A DNA stretch of 41,316 bases from Terriglobia bacterium (GCA_020073365.1 JAIQFL010000063.1:1-41316), one strand, 5' to 3'. Counted from the first letter of the stretch, positions 1 through 6,928 are shown. Numbers and translations: made by a program. Notes: a model not told the origin generated them from the letters alone.

Positions 1-645
1 TTCTACTACGATGCGAAGGGCGCGGGCGCGGCGCTGGCCGCTGCCGAGGCCTTCATGTATGGCGCGAACGCGATGGTCGGGACGGACTCGACCGGGCTCA
101 AGCCATTCGCCGAGATGCTCAGTTTTCTGCGAGGGGTGAGCGCGGACGCCATGCCGCCGATCGCGGATATCGGATTCATGGATGACGGCACCGACGTGTC
201 GGGCGAGGTGATGAACCTCATGGTGCGCCACAATCTGCTTTTCCAATTGGTATCGGCGCCGGACCGCCGCTTGAAGTTGAACGTGCGCATTGGCTCGAAG
301 GAGTATCCGGCCGAGGACGCCCAGGACCCGGGCGGCATGGCCCAGGTGATTCGCGGCAATCTGACGGATGAGAAGCGCTCCGTGCGGGTCTACGGAAGCG
401 CCGTCGTCATCGCGCGGCTGACGGGCGCGGCTGGCCACCTTCGCGTGCAGCTTCTCAACTACGCGGGGGCGGCCCGCAAAGTGGATGGGCTCCGCGTGCG
501 CGTTCTGGGGAGCTATCCGAAACACCAGGTGGCGGCCGCAGGCAGCCCTGGAGAGCAACTGCTGGATTACACCGTGGAAGCCGGCGCCACCGAGTTTACC
601 CTGCGCGAATTGAAGACTTACGCGGTGATCGATCTATTGAGGTAA
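1..645 (+). CDS. C-terminal part of an unknown protein (5' end outside window)
   Basis: The reading frame is open from base 1 to the TAA at 643-645 and gives about 214 residues, so the true start lies to the left of the window. I do not recognise the family. The last ~110 residues look like a beta-rich domain (alternating hydrophobic stretches such as HLRVQLLNY, GLRVRVLG and FTLRELKTYAVIDL). This resembles the C-terminal accessory sandwich of some glycosidase-like or glutamine-amidotransferase-like secreted proteins, but that is only an impression. The TAA overlaps the ATG of the amidohydrolase (TAATG at 643-647), so the two genes are almost certainly cotranscribed and perhaps translationally coupled. 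A substrate-related role with the amidohydrolase is inferred from this linkage alone. Confidence 0.75.
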   Translation, partial: FYYDAKGAGAALAAAEAFMYGANAMVGTDSTGLKPFAEMLSFLRGVSADAMPPIADIGFMDDGTDVSGEVMNLMVRHNLLFQLVSAPDRRLKLNVRIGSKEYPAEDAQDPGGMAQVIRGNLTDEKRSVRVYGSAVVIARLTGAAGHLRVQLLNYAGAARKVDGLRVRVLGSYPKHQVAAAGSPGEQLLDYTVEAGATEFTLRELKTYAVIDLLR

Positions 646-1970
646 TGGGAGCCATGAGATCTACCGGAATTGCCGCGCTCGTCATCCTCGGCCTGGCCCG
701 CCACGGGTCGGGCCAACCCCGTTACGATCTGCTGTTGCAGGGGGGACATGTCATCGACCCCAAGAACGGGATCAGCGCGGTCCGCGACGTCGCCATCAAG
801 GATGGCGCCATCGCGGCGGTTGCGCAGCGCCTGGCGCCGGCAGACGCGCTGAAGGTGGTGAACGTCTCGGGCCTCTATGTGACGCCGGGGTTGATCGATA
901 TCCACGTTCACGTCTTCGCCGGCACCGGCGAGCGCCAATCTTATGCCGGGGACAACAGCCTTTACCCGGATGGGTACATGTTCCGCGTGGGCGTTACCAC
1001 GGTGGCGGACGCCGGGTGCGCGGGCTGGCGCAACTTCGAGGCCTTCAAGGAACACGTCATCGATCGTTCCACAACGCGCGTGCTGGCGTTCCTGAACATC
1101 GTGGGCAACGGGATGCGCGGCGGCAGGTATGAGCAGGATCTCACCGATATGGAGGCGGCCCCCGCTGCCGAGATGGCCAAGAAGTACAAGGGCCTCATCG
1201 TGGGCATCAAGACCGCGCACTACGCCGGTCCGGAGTGGACCCCGGTGGAGCACGCCGTGGAAGCGGGCACCGCGGCGGGCATTCCGGTGATGGTGGATTT
1301 CGGCAACGACCGTCCCGAGCGGCCGCTGGCGGACCTGGTTACCAAGAAACTGCGGCCGGGGGATATCTACACCCACTGCTATTCGGGTCTGCGGCACGAA
1401 CTGGACGAGACCGGCCATGTGAATCCCGGGATGATCGAGGGGCGCAAGCGCGGGGTGATCTTCGACGTGGGACATGGCGGCGGCAGTTTCGCGTGGCGTA
1501 TCGCCGTGCCCGCCATCCAGCAGACGTTTCTGCCGGATTCCATTTCGACGGATCTGCATGTCGGCAGTATGAACGCCGGCATGAAGGACATGCTGAACGT
1601 GATGGACAAGTTCCTGGCAATGGGTCTTTCGGTGGACGACGTGATTCTGCGTTCCACCTGGAATCCGGCCAAGGAGATTCATCATGAGGAACTGGGGAAC
1701 CTCTCGGTGGGAGCGCCCGCGGATGTCTCGGTGCTGCGGTTGGAAAGTGGCAACTTCGGCTTCACGGATATGTACGGCGCGCGCCTGGCCGGGAGACAGA
1801 AGCTGACTTGCGAGCTGACGGTTCACAACGGCAAAGTGGTCTATGACCTGAACGGCATCACGCGTCCGGAGTGGACCACGCTGCCCCCCAACTACACGGC
1901 CACCGGTGACGCGGCGTGGGATGCCGTTACGCCGGCGCGGAGGGGCGGCCGGGCACCAGCGAAGAAGTGA
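645..1970 (+). CDS. Amidohydrolase (dihydroorotase/deacetylase-like metal hydrolase), probably exported
   Basis: A 441-residue member of the amidohydrolase superfamily, closest in feel to the EF_0837/AHA_3915-type amidohydrolases. The metal-site pattern is complete: DIHVH (H87, H89), a candidate carboxylated lysine in VGIKT (K189), histidines in YTHCYSG (H244) and DVGHGGG (H277), and the aspartate in STDLH (D303). The N-terminal composite-sandwich strand (LLLQGGHVIDP) is typical. Residues 4-24 form a short Arg-led hydrophobic stretch ending in GSGQ, which suggests a signal peptide and periplasmic location. The ATG at 645 overlaps the previous stop; the ATG at 654 with GGGAG just ahead is an alternative. 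The convergent neighbour is a SelA-like PLP enzyme. In other bacteria this amidohydrolase type is paired with such a lyase or racemase in use of amino-sugar acids or amino acids. Substrate unknown. Confidence 0.9.
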   Translation: MGAMRSTGIAALVILGLARHGSGQPRYDLLLQGGHVIDPKNGISAVRDVAIKDGAIAAVAQRLAPADALKVVNVSGLYVTPGLIDIHVHVFAGTGERQSYAGDNSLYPDGYMFRVGVTTVADAGCAGWRNFEAFKEHVIDRSTTRVLAFLNIVGNGMRGGRYEQDLTDMEAAPAAEMAKKYKGLIVGIKTAHYAGPEWTPVEHAVEAGTAAGIPVMVDFGNDRPERPLADLVTKKLRPGDIYTHCYSGLRHELDETGHVNPGMIEGRKRGVIFDVGHGGGSFAWRIAVPAIQQTFLPDSISTDLHVGSMNAGMKDMLNVMDKFLAMGLSVDDVILRSTWNPAKEIHHEELGNLSVGAPADVSVLRLESGNFGFTDMYGARLAGRQKLTCELTVHNGKVVYDLNGITRPEWTTLPPNYTATGDAAWDAVTPARRGGRAPAKK

Positions 1971-1996
1971 CAGACGACGAAAAACGATCGTCTGTC
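1969..1996. terminator. Bidirectional hairpin between convergent genes
   Basis: A perfect 9-bp inverted repeat, GACAGACGA / TCGTCTGTC, lies at 1969-1977 and 1988-1996 around a 10-nt loop. It starts on the last bases of the amidohydrolase stop codon and ends 10 bp before the stop of the convergent PLP gene. There is no clear T-run on either strand, so it may be a transcript-end stabiliser or a Rho-assisted terminator rather than a canonical intrinsic one. Confidence 0.6.
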
Positions 1997-2005
1997 CCAC
2001 TGGGC

Positions 2006-3634
2006 CTACCCTCGGCGTCCCCCGGTCCGATACTGGTGCTTCGTAGCGGTCCACTTCGCTTCGCCGTACTCGCCCAGCGCTACAGTGCCCGACATCTTGC
2101 CGTTCTCCGCGGTCCCGGTGAATTGGAAGGAGACGCGCGTCCCGTCGGTGGGGAGCGAGCTCTGGAACCGCACCGCGTTTGCGGCCACGGTCCCGTTGAG
2201 ATCTCCCGATGCGAATTCCCCGTGGTGCGTGCCCATCAGTCTCGTGCCGTCCTGCTCCAGCATAAGGGTGTGGTCCGCGGTGAGGTGGACGAAATCGAGA
2301 TGCAGCTCCCACTGGCCCGCCAGGGTCGCCGACTGGCCTTGCGGCGGCGGCGCCGGGTCCTCGATTTTGGGTGGTTTCGAAAGCAGCGCATAGAGCCGGC
2401 CAGCCACCACCTTTTCGTCGCCGGGCTGCATCTGGTACGGAACGATGGCCACCGTACTGGCCATGCTGGCGGGCCGGTTGCCTGTGCCTCTTGCCACGAT
2501 GATGCGGGGGTCGGTGTCGCGCAGGAGCTTCGCCATTTCCTGGCCGGTGATCCCCAGCTTCGCTCCGTCCCATTGGACCACCAATTCCGGCGTGCGGTTG
2601 GAGAGGTCGGGCGAAGGTTGGTTGACCTTGGTGGTCACGCCGTCCACGCGCTTCACGCTGGTCGAGATGCGATCGAGCCAAGATTCCCACTCGGCCCACT
2701 CGGCTTTATGGTCGCGCTTCACCCACATCTCCACCGCGGCAAGCATGCCCATGATCTCCTCTTTGCCGACCTTGAGAGATCGTCCGAAAGCGTGATGCGG
2801 CGCGCTGTTGATCCAGGCTCCCTGCAGCAGGCTCTTGTCGCCGAGCAACAGGCCGGCGGCCTGCGGTCCGCGAATGCACTTGCCGCCGCTGTACGCCACG
2901 GCGTTGGCGCCGCGCTCCAGGTGAACATTGGGCTTCAGGGTCAGGATCTCCGCCGCGGCATCCACCAGCACCGGGACGTTCTTTCGCCGGGCGACTTCCG
3001 CGACTACCCGCGTTCCCAGCGGGCCGTCGTCATTCGGCCCGCCCAAAATGTAGACCATGGCCGTGCGCTCGTTGAAGGCCGGCTCCAATTCGGCCTTGTC
3101 GTGAACCACTACCAGTTTCACGCCCACCATGCGGGCGGCATGGTCGTAGACGTTGTGCGAGTACGCCGGAACGATGACTTCGTTCTTCAGCCCGGCGACG
3201 TTGGGAAGGCGCTGCATACGTTCGGGGTTGCCACCGGCGATGGCGGCGCAGGTGCAGTGGGTGATGGCGGCGCAGCAACCGGCCGTGACGATGCCCCACT
3301 CGGCGCCGCTCAGCTCCGCCAGCCGTTTGCCGACGCCGTCCATCAGCTCATCCATATCGATGAAGCTGCGCGAGGCCAGGTCCATGGCATGCTTCACTTC
3401 CGGAAGCGTTTGCGAACCGGTGATGATGGTAAAGGTGCCGCGGGCGTTGATCACGGGCCGCACGCCGATGGAGCGGTACATGTCGGGGCCGAGCGAGAGC
3501 GGCGCAGCCACCGCTCTCCGCACATTTCCGCCCAGAGCCTGCGCAGCAGCAAGCAGCCCTCCCTGCCGAAACAGATCGCGCCGGCTGAAAGCGCCCCAAG
3601 GTTGTCTGATTTTTTCCCAAAACAGAATGGCCAT
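2006..3634 (-). CDS. Tat-exported SelA-like PLP-dependent enzyme with C-terminal beta domain
   Basis: A 542-residue protein. Residues ~15-45 form a Tat signal (SRRDLFRQGG followed by an Ala/Leu-rich stretch). Residues ~50-430 are a fold-type-I PLP enzyme of the selenocysteine-synthase-like family (DgaE / EF_0838 type): VINARGT near the start, the region around NPERMQRLP and NEVIVP, the cofactor-ring Asp in LVDAAAE (D225) and the Schiff-base Lys in YSGGK (K252). Residues ~433-542 form an extra beta-strand-rich domain (LAGQWELHLDF, MSGTVALGEYGEAKW) of the kind appended to secreted hydrolases. Known relatives act on glucosaminate-6-phosphate or amino acids as ammonia lyases or racemases; the substrate here cannot be read. 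Export of a folded PLP protein fits Tat, which moves cofactor-loaded proteins. The start is supported by a GAAGGGA-type ribosome site just upstream. Convergent with the amidohydrolase. Confidence 0.88.
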   Translation of the reverse strand: MAILFWEKIRQPWGAFSRRDLFRQGGLLAAAQALGGNVRRAVAAPLSLGPDMYRSIGVRPVINARGTFTIITGSQTLPEVKHAMDLASRSFIDMDELMDGVGKRLAELSGAEWGIVTAGCCAAITHCTCAAIAGGNPERMQRLPNVAGLKNEVIVPAYSHNVYDHAARMVGVKLVVVHDKAELEPAFNERTAMVYILGGPNDDGPLGTRVVAEVARRKNVPVLVDAAAEILTLKPNVHLERGANAVAYSGGKCIRGPQAAGLLLGDKSLLQGAWINSAPHHAFGRSLKVGKEEIMGMLAAVEMWVKRDHKAEWAEWESWLDRISTSVKRVDGVTTKVNQPSPDLSNRTPELVVQWDGAKLGITGQEMAKLLRDTDPRIIVARGTGNRPASMASTVAIVPYQMQPGDEKVVAGRLYALLSKPPKIEDPAPPPQGQSATLAGQWELHLDFVHLTADHTLMLEQDGTRLMGTHHGEFASGDLNGTVAANAVRFQSSLPTDGTRVSFQFTGTAENGKMSGTVALGEYGEAKWTATKHQYRTGGRRG

Positions 3635-3660
3635 AGTTCCCTTCTTTCCCCAACGAAGTG

Positions 3661-3666
3661 AATTGT
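3661..3666 (-). promoter_or_regulatory. Probable -10 element of the PLP-enzyme gene
   Basis: On the minus strand TGATACAAT gives a TACAAT hexamer with an extended-10-like TG, about 27 bp before the ATG at 3634. This leaves a leader of about 20 nt containing an AGAAGGGA ribosome site. No good -35 is seen at 17 bp. Weak call. Confidence 0.4.
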
Positions 3667-3789
3667 ATCACTCGTCACGGCGTCTCACTGAGGCCCGGCT
3701 TTGGCGATCTCACACACACAAGCACCGGAAACGTATTATCTCGGGCCGAGGCCGCGCAATTGCTCGTTGGTATGCGGAGGTCAAAGCCT

Positions 3790-4199
3790 TTGAACCTGAA
3801 AATAATCACAGGCGTGTTAGCCTTCGGCATTCTGGCTGGCGGTGGTCCCGCTAACTTGCGGGCAGCACAGCAGAAGCCGCCGGCCGCCGACAAAACCCAG
3901 GACACTATCAACGCGACCGAGCGAAAGACGAGCCTAGCGCCGATCAGCCAAAGAACAACCTTTCCGACCGCGACATCATGCAAGAAATTCGCAAAGCCGT
4001 GGTGGACGATAAAGCACTTTCCAAGGATGCGCACAACGTGAAGATCGTCGCTCAAGATGGAAAGGTGACGCTGAAGGGGTCGGTAGACTCTGCGGAGGAG
4101 AAGCAGAGCGTCGAACAGAAGGCTACCGAGGTTGCGGGAGCCGGAAACGTCACCAATGAACTCACCGTCAAAACCGTCAAGAAGACGAGTGGGAGTTAA
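3790..4199 (+). pseudogene. BON-domain protein with signal peptide, broken by a 1-base frameshift
   Basis: Two frames together make one typical exported BON-domain (OsmY/phospholipid-binding type) protein. Frame 1 starts at TTG 3790, with GGAGG at 3776-3780 nine bases ahead (ATG 3772 is the alternative). It encodes a signal peptide (MNLKIITGVLAFGILAGG) and a polar linker to about ...NATERK. Frame 3 then continues ...DEPSADQPKNNLSDRD into the BON domain (VKIVAQDGKVTLKGSV) to the stop at 4199. Adding one A to the AAA run at 3924-3926 joins them exactly (TERK-DEPSAD). So either the gene lost one base or this is an assembly or sequencing error. The ATG at 3978 would give a 73-residue BON domain without signal peptide. 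It lies just upstream of a stress-type glycine-zipper gene. Confidence 0.7.
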
Positions 4200-4212
4200 C
4201 AGGAGGAAATCT

Positions 4213-4779
4213 ATGTCAGGAAAGAACACGGCAGTATTCGGGATTTACCGCAATCGGCTGCATGTTGAAAAGGCAGTCGACGATCTTCTGGATCACGGCT
4301 TCCGCAGCGAGGACATTTCCGTCCTGCTCCCGGACAACGCCGGAACCAAGGACTTCGCTCACGAAAAACACACCAAGGCTCCGGAAGGTACGGCTGCCGG
4401 CGCCGGCACGGGCGCAGTGGTGGGAGGAACACTGGGAATGCTCGCAGGCGTGGGCGCACTGGCCATTCCAGGGCTGGGGCCGTTCATTGCCGCCGGTCCG
4501 ATCATGGGAGCGCTGGCGGGAGCCGGCACCGGTGGATTGGTCGGCGGAATCATAGGCGCTCTGGTGGGCATGGGGATACCGGAGTACGAGGCCAAGCGTT
4601 ATGAAGGTCTGGTCAAGGAGGGAGGAGTGCTGCTCTCCGTGCACTGTGACAACTCCGAGTGGGTCAAGCGCGCCAAGGAAGTTCTGGAGCACAGCGGAGC
4701 GCAGGACGTCTCATCCTCCGGCGAAGCCGGCGCCGATTATGCCAAGTCCGACAAGCCGCAGGTCCGTCACGCCAGATGA
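4213..4779 (+). CDS. Glycine-zipper membrane-associated stress protein (17M/YflT-like N-terminus)
   Basis: A 188-residue protein. Residues ~5-40 (AVFGIYRNRLHVEKAVDDL) resemble the N-terminal domain of general-stress-protein 17M / YflT-type proteins. Residues ~60-125 are a long Gly/Ala-rich hydrophobic double hairpin with GxxxG spacing (glycine zipper), probably membrane-inserted. The C-terminal part (KEGGVLLSVHCD) repeats an alpha/beta pattern and ends in a polar tail. The start is firm: a perfect AGGAGG lies at 4201-4206, six bases before the ATG. It follows the BON gene by 13 bp, so the two are probably cotranscribed and both look like envelope-stress genes. Exact function unknown. Confidence 0.85.
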   Translation: MSGKNTAVFGIYRNRLHVEKAVDDLLDHGFRSEDISVLLPDNAGTKDFAHEKHTKAPEGTAAGAGTGAVVGGTLGMLAGVGALAIPGLGPFIAAGPIMGALAGAGTGGLVGGIIGALVGMGIPEYEAKRYEGLVKEGGVLLSVHCDNSEWVKRAKEVLEHSGAQDVSSSGEAGADYAKSDKPQVRHAR

Positions 4780-4819
4780 CCCAAGGGCAGAACACTACAC
4801 TTTTTGACCGGACACAGGC

Positions 4820-4918
4820 CAGTAGGGGGTCGGGTATGACGCTCCCCTGGACAGGCTGACGCCTAAGCCTGTGGTACCAGTGAAAGGGCAGGTCGTGGGG
4901 GACCTGCCCTGTTTTTTT
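4820..4918 (+). ncRNA. Structured 3' region or candidate small RNA: three consecutive hairpins
   Basis: About 40 bp after the stop at 4779 three hairpins follow each other. The first, at roughly 4820-4850, pairs CCAG and G-rich bases with CTCCCCTGG. The second is a perfect 7-bp stem ACAGGCT/AGCCTGT at 4851-4857 and 4866-4872. The third is a strong intrinsic terminator at 4885-4918. This could be the structured 3' UTR of the stress gene or a separate sRNA ending at the terminator. I see no convincing promoter for it and do not recognise an Rfam family. Confidence 0.35.
4885..4918 (+). terminator. Strong Rho-independent terminator
   Basis: A perfect 10-bp stem, AGGGCAGGTC (4885-4894) / GACCTGCCCT (4901-4910), with a 6-nt loop is followed by G and seven T residues (4912-4918). 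It ends the BON/glycine-zipper transcription unit. Confidence 0.92.
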
Positions 4919-5108
4919 GCTCATCCTTCTACACATCAGCCGACCGACCCATTCTTATCCTCGCCTTCGCCGCTCCCGGGCGCAAAGGCTCCGAGACCGT
5001 TCAAGTGATGGAGGACGAAGACTATCCATTTGCTGGTCACCGATGTTCGGTCTGATCGAAGCCGCGACCGTGAGGGAGCGGTCTTCGCAGGTCTTTCGCG
5101 GACTGCGA
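4919..5108. other. Intergenic stretch before the ACT-domain gene
   Basis: No open frame here has protein-like composition. Translated on the plus strand, the 3' half reads ...SRDREGAVFAGL..., which I treat as a repeat-derived artefact. The visible element is the hairpin at 5057-5087. Confidence 0.5.
5057..5087 (+). repeat. Short palindromic intergenic repeat, probable dispersed element
   Basis: CGAAG (5057-5061) pairs with CTTCG (5083-5087), and inside it ACCG pairs with CGGT around TGAGGGAG. From memory, the translated signature SRDREGA recurs in intergenic DNA of Acidobacteria and some Planctomycetes, so I call this a copy of a dispersed palindromic repeat. Only one copy is visible in this window. 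Confidence 0.4.
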
Positions 5109-5137
5109 TTGACCGGGGTTTCACGCGAGAGTACGCT
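5109..5137 (+). promoter_or_regulatory. Sigma70-type promoter giving a leaderless ACT-domain mRNA
   Basis: TTGACC (5109-5114), a 17-bp spacer, then TACGCT (5132-5137). The GTG start at 5145 follows after 7 nt, where transcription is expected to begin. There is no ribosome site, which fits a leaderless message and supports GTG 5145 as the start. Confidence 0.6.
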
Positions 5138-5144
5138 GTGAAGC

Positions 5145-5555
5145 GTGTCATTGAAGATTCCCGCCCAGAGCCCGCATCTCGACCTGAAGCTGATGGACGG
5201 CCGGCTGGCCGTATGCCGGCTGGCGCCCGCCGGGGAGCCGCCGTTTTGGGCCCTACGGGCCGGCGGGTTTTGTTCGATGACCCGCACGGCCGACGAGTGG
5301 TCGGTGGTTTGCCCGGAAGACCTCGTCCCGCAAAGCACCGTGTGTGAAAGGGGCTGGCGAATCCTCCAGGTTGCGGGTCCTCTGGATTTTGCTCTCACGG
5401 GAATCCTGGATTCCATAGCCAGGCCGCTGGCCGAGGCCGGGGTGAGCATCTTCGCCGTCTCCACATACGATACTGACTACGTGATGGTGAAAGAGGAACA
5501 CGCCGGCCAGGCCGCGCGTGTGCTGGAGGCGGCAGGCCACAGAGTGCAGTGCTGA
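5145..5555 (+). CDS. ACT-domain protein (CASTOR/ACT_7-like)
   Basis: A 136-residue protein matching small stand-alone ACT-domain proteins of the CASTOR-like (ACT_7) group. Characteristic stretches are LDLKLMDGRLAVCRL at the N-terminus, EWSVVCPEDLVP in the middle, then GPLDFALTGILDSIARPL and AGVSIFAVSTYDTDYVMV, which are the amino-acid-sensing ACT core, ending in RVLEAAGHRV. Such proteins are thought to bind amino acids and regulate partners; the ligand is unknown. The GTG start at 5145 lies 7 nt after a -10 hexamer with a matching -35; TTG 5151 is the alternative. The Bax-inhibitor-like gene follows after 65 bp in the same direction but has its own possible -10. Confidence 0.88.
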   Translation: MSLKIPAQSPHLDLKLMDGRLAVCRLAPAGEPPFWALRAGGFCSMTRTADEWSVVCPEDLVPQSTVCERGWRILQVAGPLDFALTGILDSIARPLAEAGVSIFAVSTYDTDYVMVKEEHAGQAARVLEAAGHRVQC

Positions 5556-5620
5556 CCGGGACGCCAAGGAATCGACCGCCACCGCGGCTGCATCAAACCA
5601 TGTGGTGGTATCCTTCCCAC

Positions 5621-6313
5621 ATGCGCTACTTGACCGTCGCTGACAAGATGTTCGGGACCGTTGAACTTACGCGAGGCCGCGCCGAGACCATCCGGAAAAC
5701 GTACATGCTGCTCGGGCTGGCGGTGGTAGGCGGCTTCTGCGGAGGCTATCTCGGCGCGCAATCGGACGCGCTCGTCAGCCTCTTCACGGGGTGGATGGGT
5801 TGGATCCTCGCCATGATCCTGCTCAACGCCATTCCGCGGGTGGCCATCGCCGCCCGGCACAATCCCGTGCTGGGCGTGACTGCGCTGGCCGCCGATGGGT
5901 TCGTTTCGGGACTGGTACTGGCGCCTATCCTGCGCATCGCCAGCCTATATGCGCCCGGCACCATTCAGCTTGCCATGATGATGACGCTGATCGTTTTCGG
6001 CGCCATCACGCTATTCGTGATGTCGTCGAAGCGAACGTTCTCAGCGCCGCGGGGACTAATGCTGGGCATTTCCATCAGCATCGTCGCCGCCATCGTGATC
6101 AATGCCTTTCTCAACGTCGGCGTGATGGGGATCCTGATCGCCGCCGGTATCGGCATCCTGGGCGTATGCATCCTGGTATACGCGACCAGCGATGTTCTCA
6201 ACAATCCGGAAGCCGACAGTCCGATCCCCGGCGCACTGATTCTGTTTGCAGGTCTCTTCAACGTGTTCGTCGCCATCCTGAATATTCTGCTCCGGCTGGA
6301 CCGCCGGCGCTAG
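5621..6313 (+). CDS. Bax inhibitor-1 / YccA-family integral membrane protein
   Basis: A 230-residue, very hydrophobic protein with about seven transmembrane helices. The N-terminus (MRYLTVADKMFG) is short and cytoplasmic. Helices follow from ~30 onward (LLGLAVVGGFCGGYLG, GWILAMILLNAIP, LAMMMTLIVFGAITLF, MLGISISIVAAIVINAFL, GILIAAGIGILGVCILVY), then the family-type segment near ATSDVLNNP and a last helix ILFAGLFNVFVAILNILLRL. The family (BI-1/YccA, TMBIM) is linked to membrane-protease control and ion leak; the role here is not known. The open frame extends upstream to 5549, but ATG 5621 matches the family start. A TATCCT hexamer at 5609-5614 sits 6 nt ahead of it and no Shine-Dalgarno is present. 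Confidence 0.92.
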   Translation: MRYLTVADKMFGTVELTRGRAETIRKTYMLLGLAVVGGFCGGYLGAQSDALVSLFTGWMGWILAMILLNAIPRVAIAARHNPVLGVTALAADGFVSGLVLAPILRIASLYAPGTIQLAMMMTLIVFGAITLFVMSSKRTFSAPRGLMLGISISIVAAIVINAFLNVGVMGILIAAGIGILGVCILVYATSDVLNNPEADSPIPGALILFAGLFNVFVAILNILLRLDRRR

Positions 6314-6437
6314 CGCTAGCCGGCCGGTGGAGAGTTCCAAACCGCGGTTCAGAGGGCTTCGGCGAGCCGCGCCGCAGGTAGAAGCGAAGCGCCGCGAATT
6401 GTGGATCGACGGGACAGAAAACTGCCCGGGAATGTAT

Positions 6438-6466
6438 TTGTCGAGCGGCAAAGCCCGCACTATAAT
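6438..6466 (+). promoter_or_regulatory. Sigma70 promoter placed for leaderless transcription
   Basis: TTGTCG (6438-6443), a 17-bp spacer, and a perfect TATAAT (6461-6466). The ATG of the next gene is at 6473, 6 nt after the -10, which is where the first transcribed base should be. No ribosome site is present. Confidence 0.75.
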
Positions 6467-6472
6467 CGCTTC

Positions 6473-6928
6473 ATGCCTACTCAAGCAACTTACGATGATG
6501 CCAACCTGATCCTTCGGCTCTATGAATTGCGTCGCGAAGAAAAACTGCGCCAGGCCCGCGAGTGGTTTTCCAGGAACTTCAACCCCTCCACTGTCGAGGA
6601 CATGCAGCTAATCGCTCCTCCCGGTAGCCAGGAGAACGCGTACGTGCGCATGTTGGTGAGCTACTGGGAAATGGCGTCTTCCTTCGTCACCACCGGCGTG
6701 CTGAACCAGGATCTCCTTTTCCAGTCCGGCGGAGAGTTGCTGGTGGTCTGGGAGCGCATCCGTGTGCTGGTTCCGGAACTGCGCGCCACGATCAAGAACC
6801 CGCATGCCTTTCACAATCTGGAAACCGTGGGCAACGCTTACATCAAATGGATGGAGGCGCAAGGCCCGGAAACGTATTCCGGCTTCCAGACGATGGTTTC
6901 AGGCATGGCGGCCGCCAAGGCAACGTAG
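6473..6928 (+). CDS. Conserved-looking hypothetical protein, helical, 151 aa
   Basis: I do not recognise a named family. The protein is soluble and mostly helical: NLILRLYELRREEKL, then REWFSRNFNP, the acidic/hydrophobic ENAYVRMLVSYWEMASSFV, ELLVVWERIRVLVPELRATI and a C-terminal helix around IKWMEAQGPETYSGF. There is no signal peptide, cysteine pair or transmembrane segment. Codon composition matches its neighbours, so it is very likely a real gene. The open frame begins at 6401, but ATG 6473 is supported by the promoter 6 nt upstream (leaderless). It stands alone between the Bax-inhibitor gene and the pilin gene and is followed by a hairpin. Confidence 0.85.
   Translation: MPTQATYDDANLILRLYELRREEKLRQAREWFSRNFNPSTVEDMQLIAPPGSQENAYVRMLVSYWEMASSFVTTGVLNQDLLFQSGGELLVVWERIRVLVPELRATIKNPHAFHNLETVGNAYIKWMEAQGPETYSGFQTMVSGMAAAKAT

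Noticed and set aside
618..2699. 693-codon open frame on the minus strand
   Set aside because: It is antisense to the amidohydrolase and runs into the PLP gene. Its product is Arg/Gly/His-rich without family features, a typical GC-rich shadow frame.
1916..3661. 581-codon open frame on the plus strand
   Set aside because: It is an exact antisense shadow of the well-supported SelA-like gene; low-complexity Arg/His/Gly composition.
4820..4918. SRP (4.5S) RNA or 6S RNA
   Set aside because: The conserved SRP GGAAG/AGCAG loop and the 6S long-hairpin bubble layout are not present; only generic hairpins are seen.
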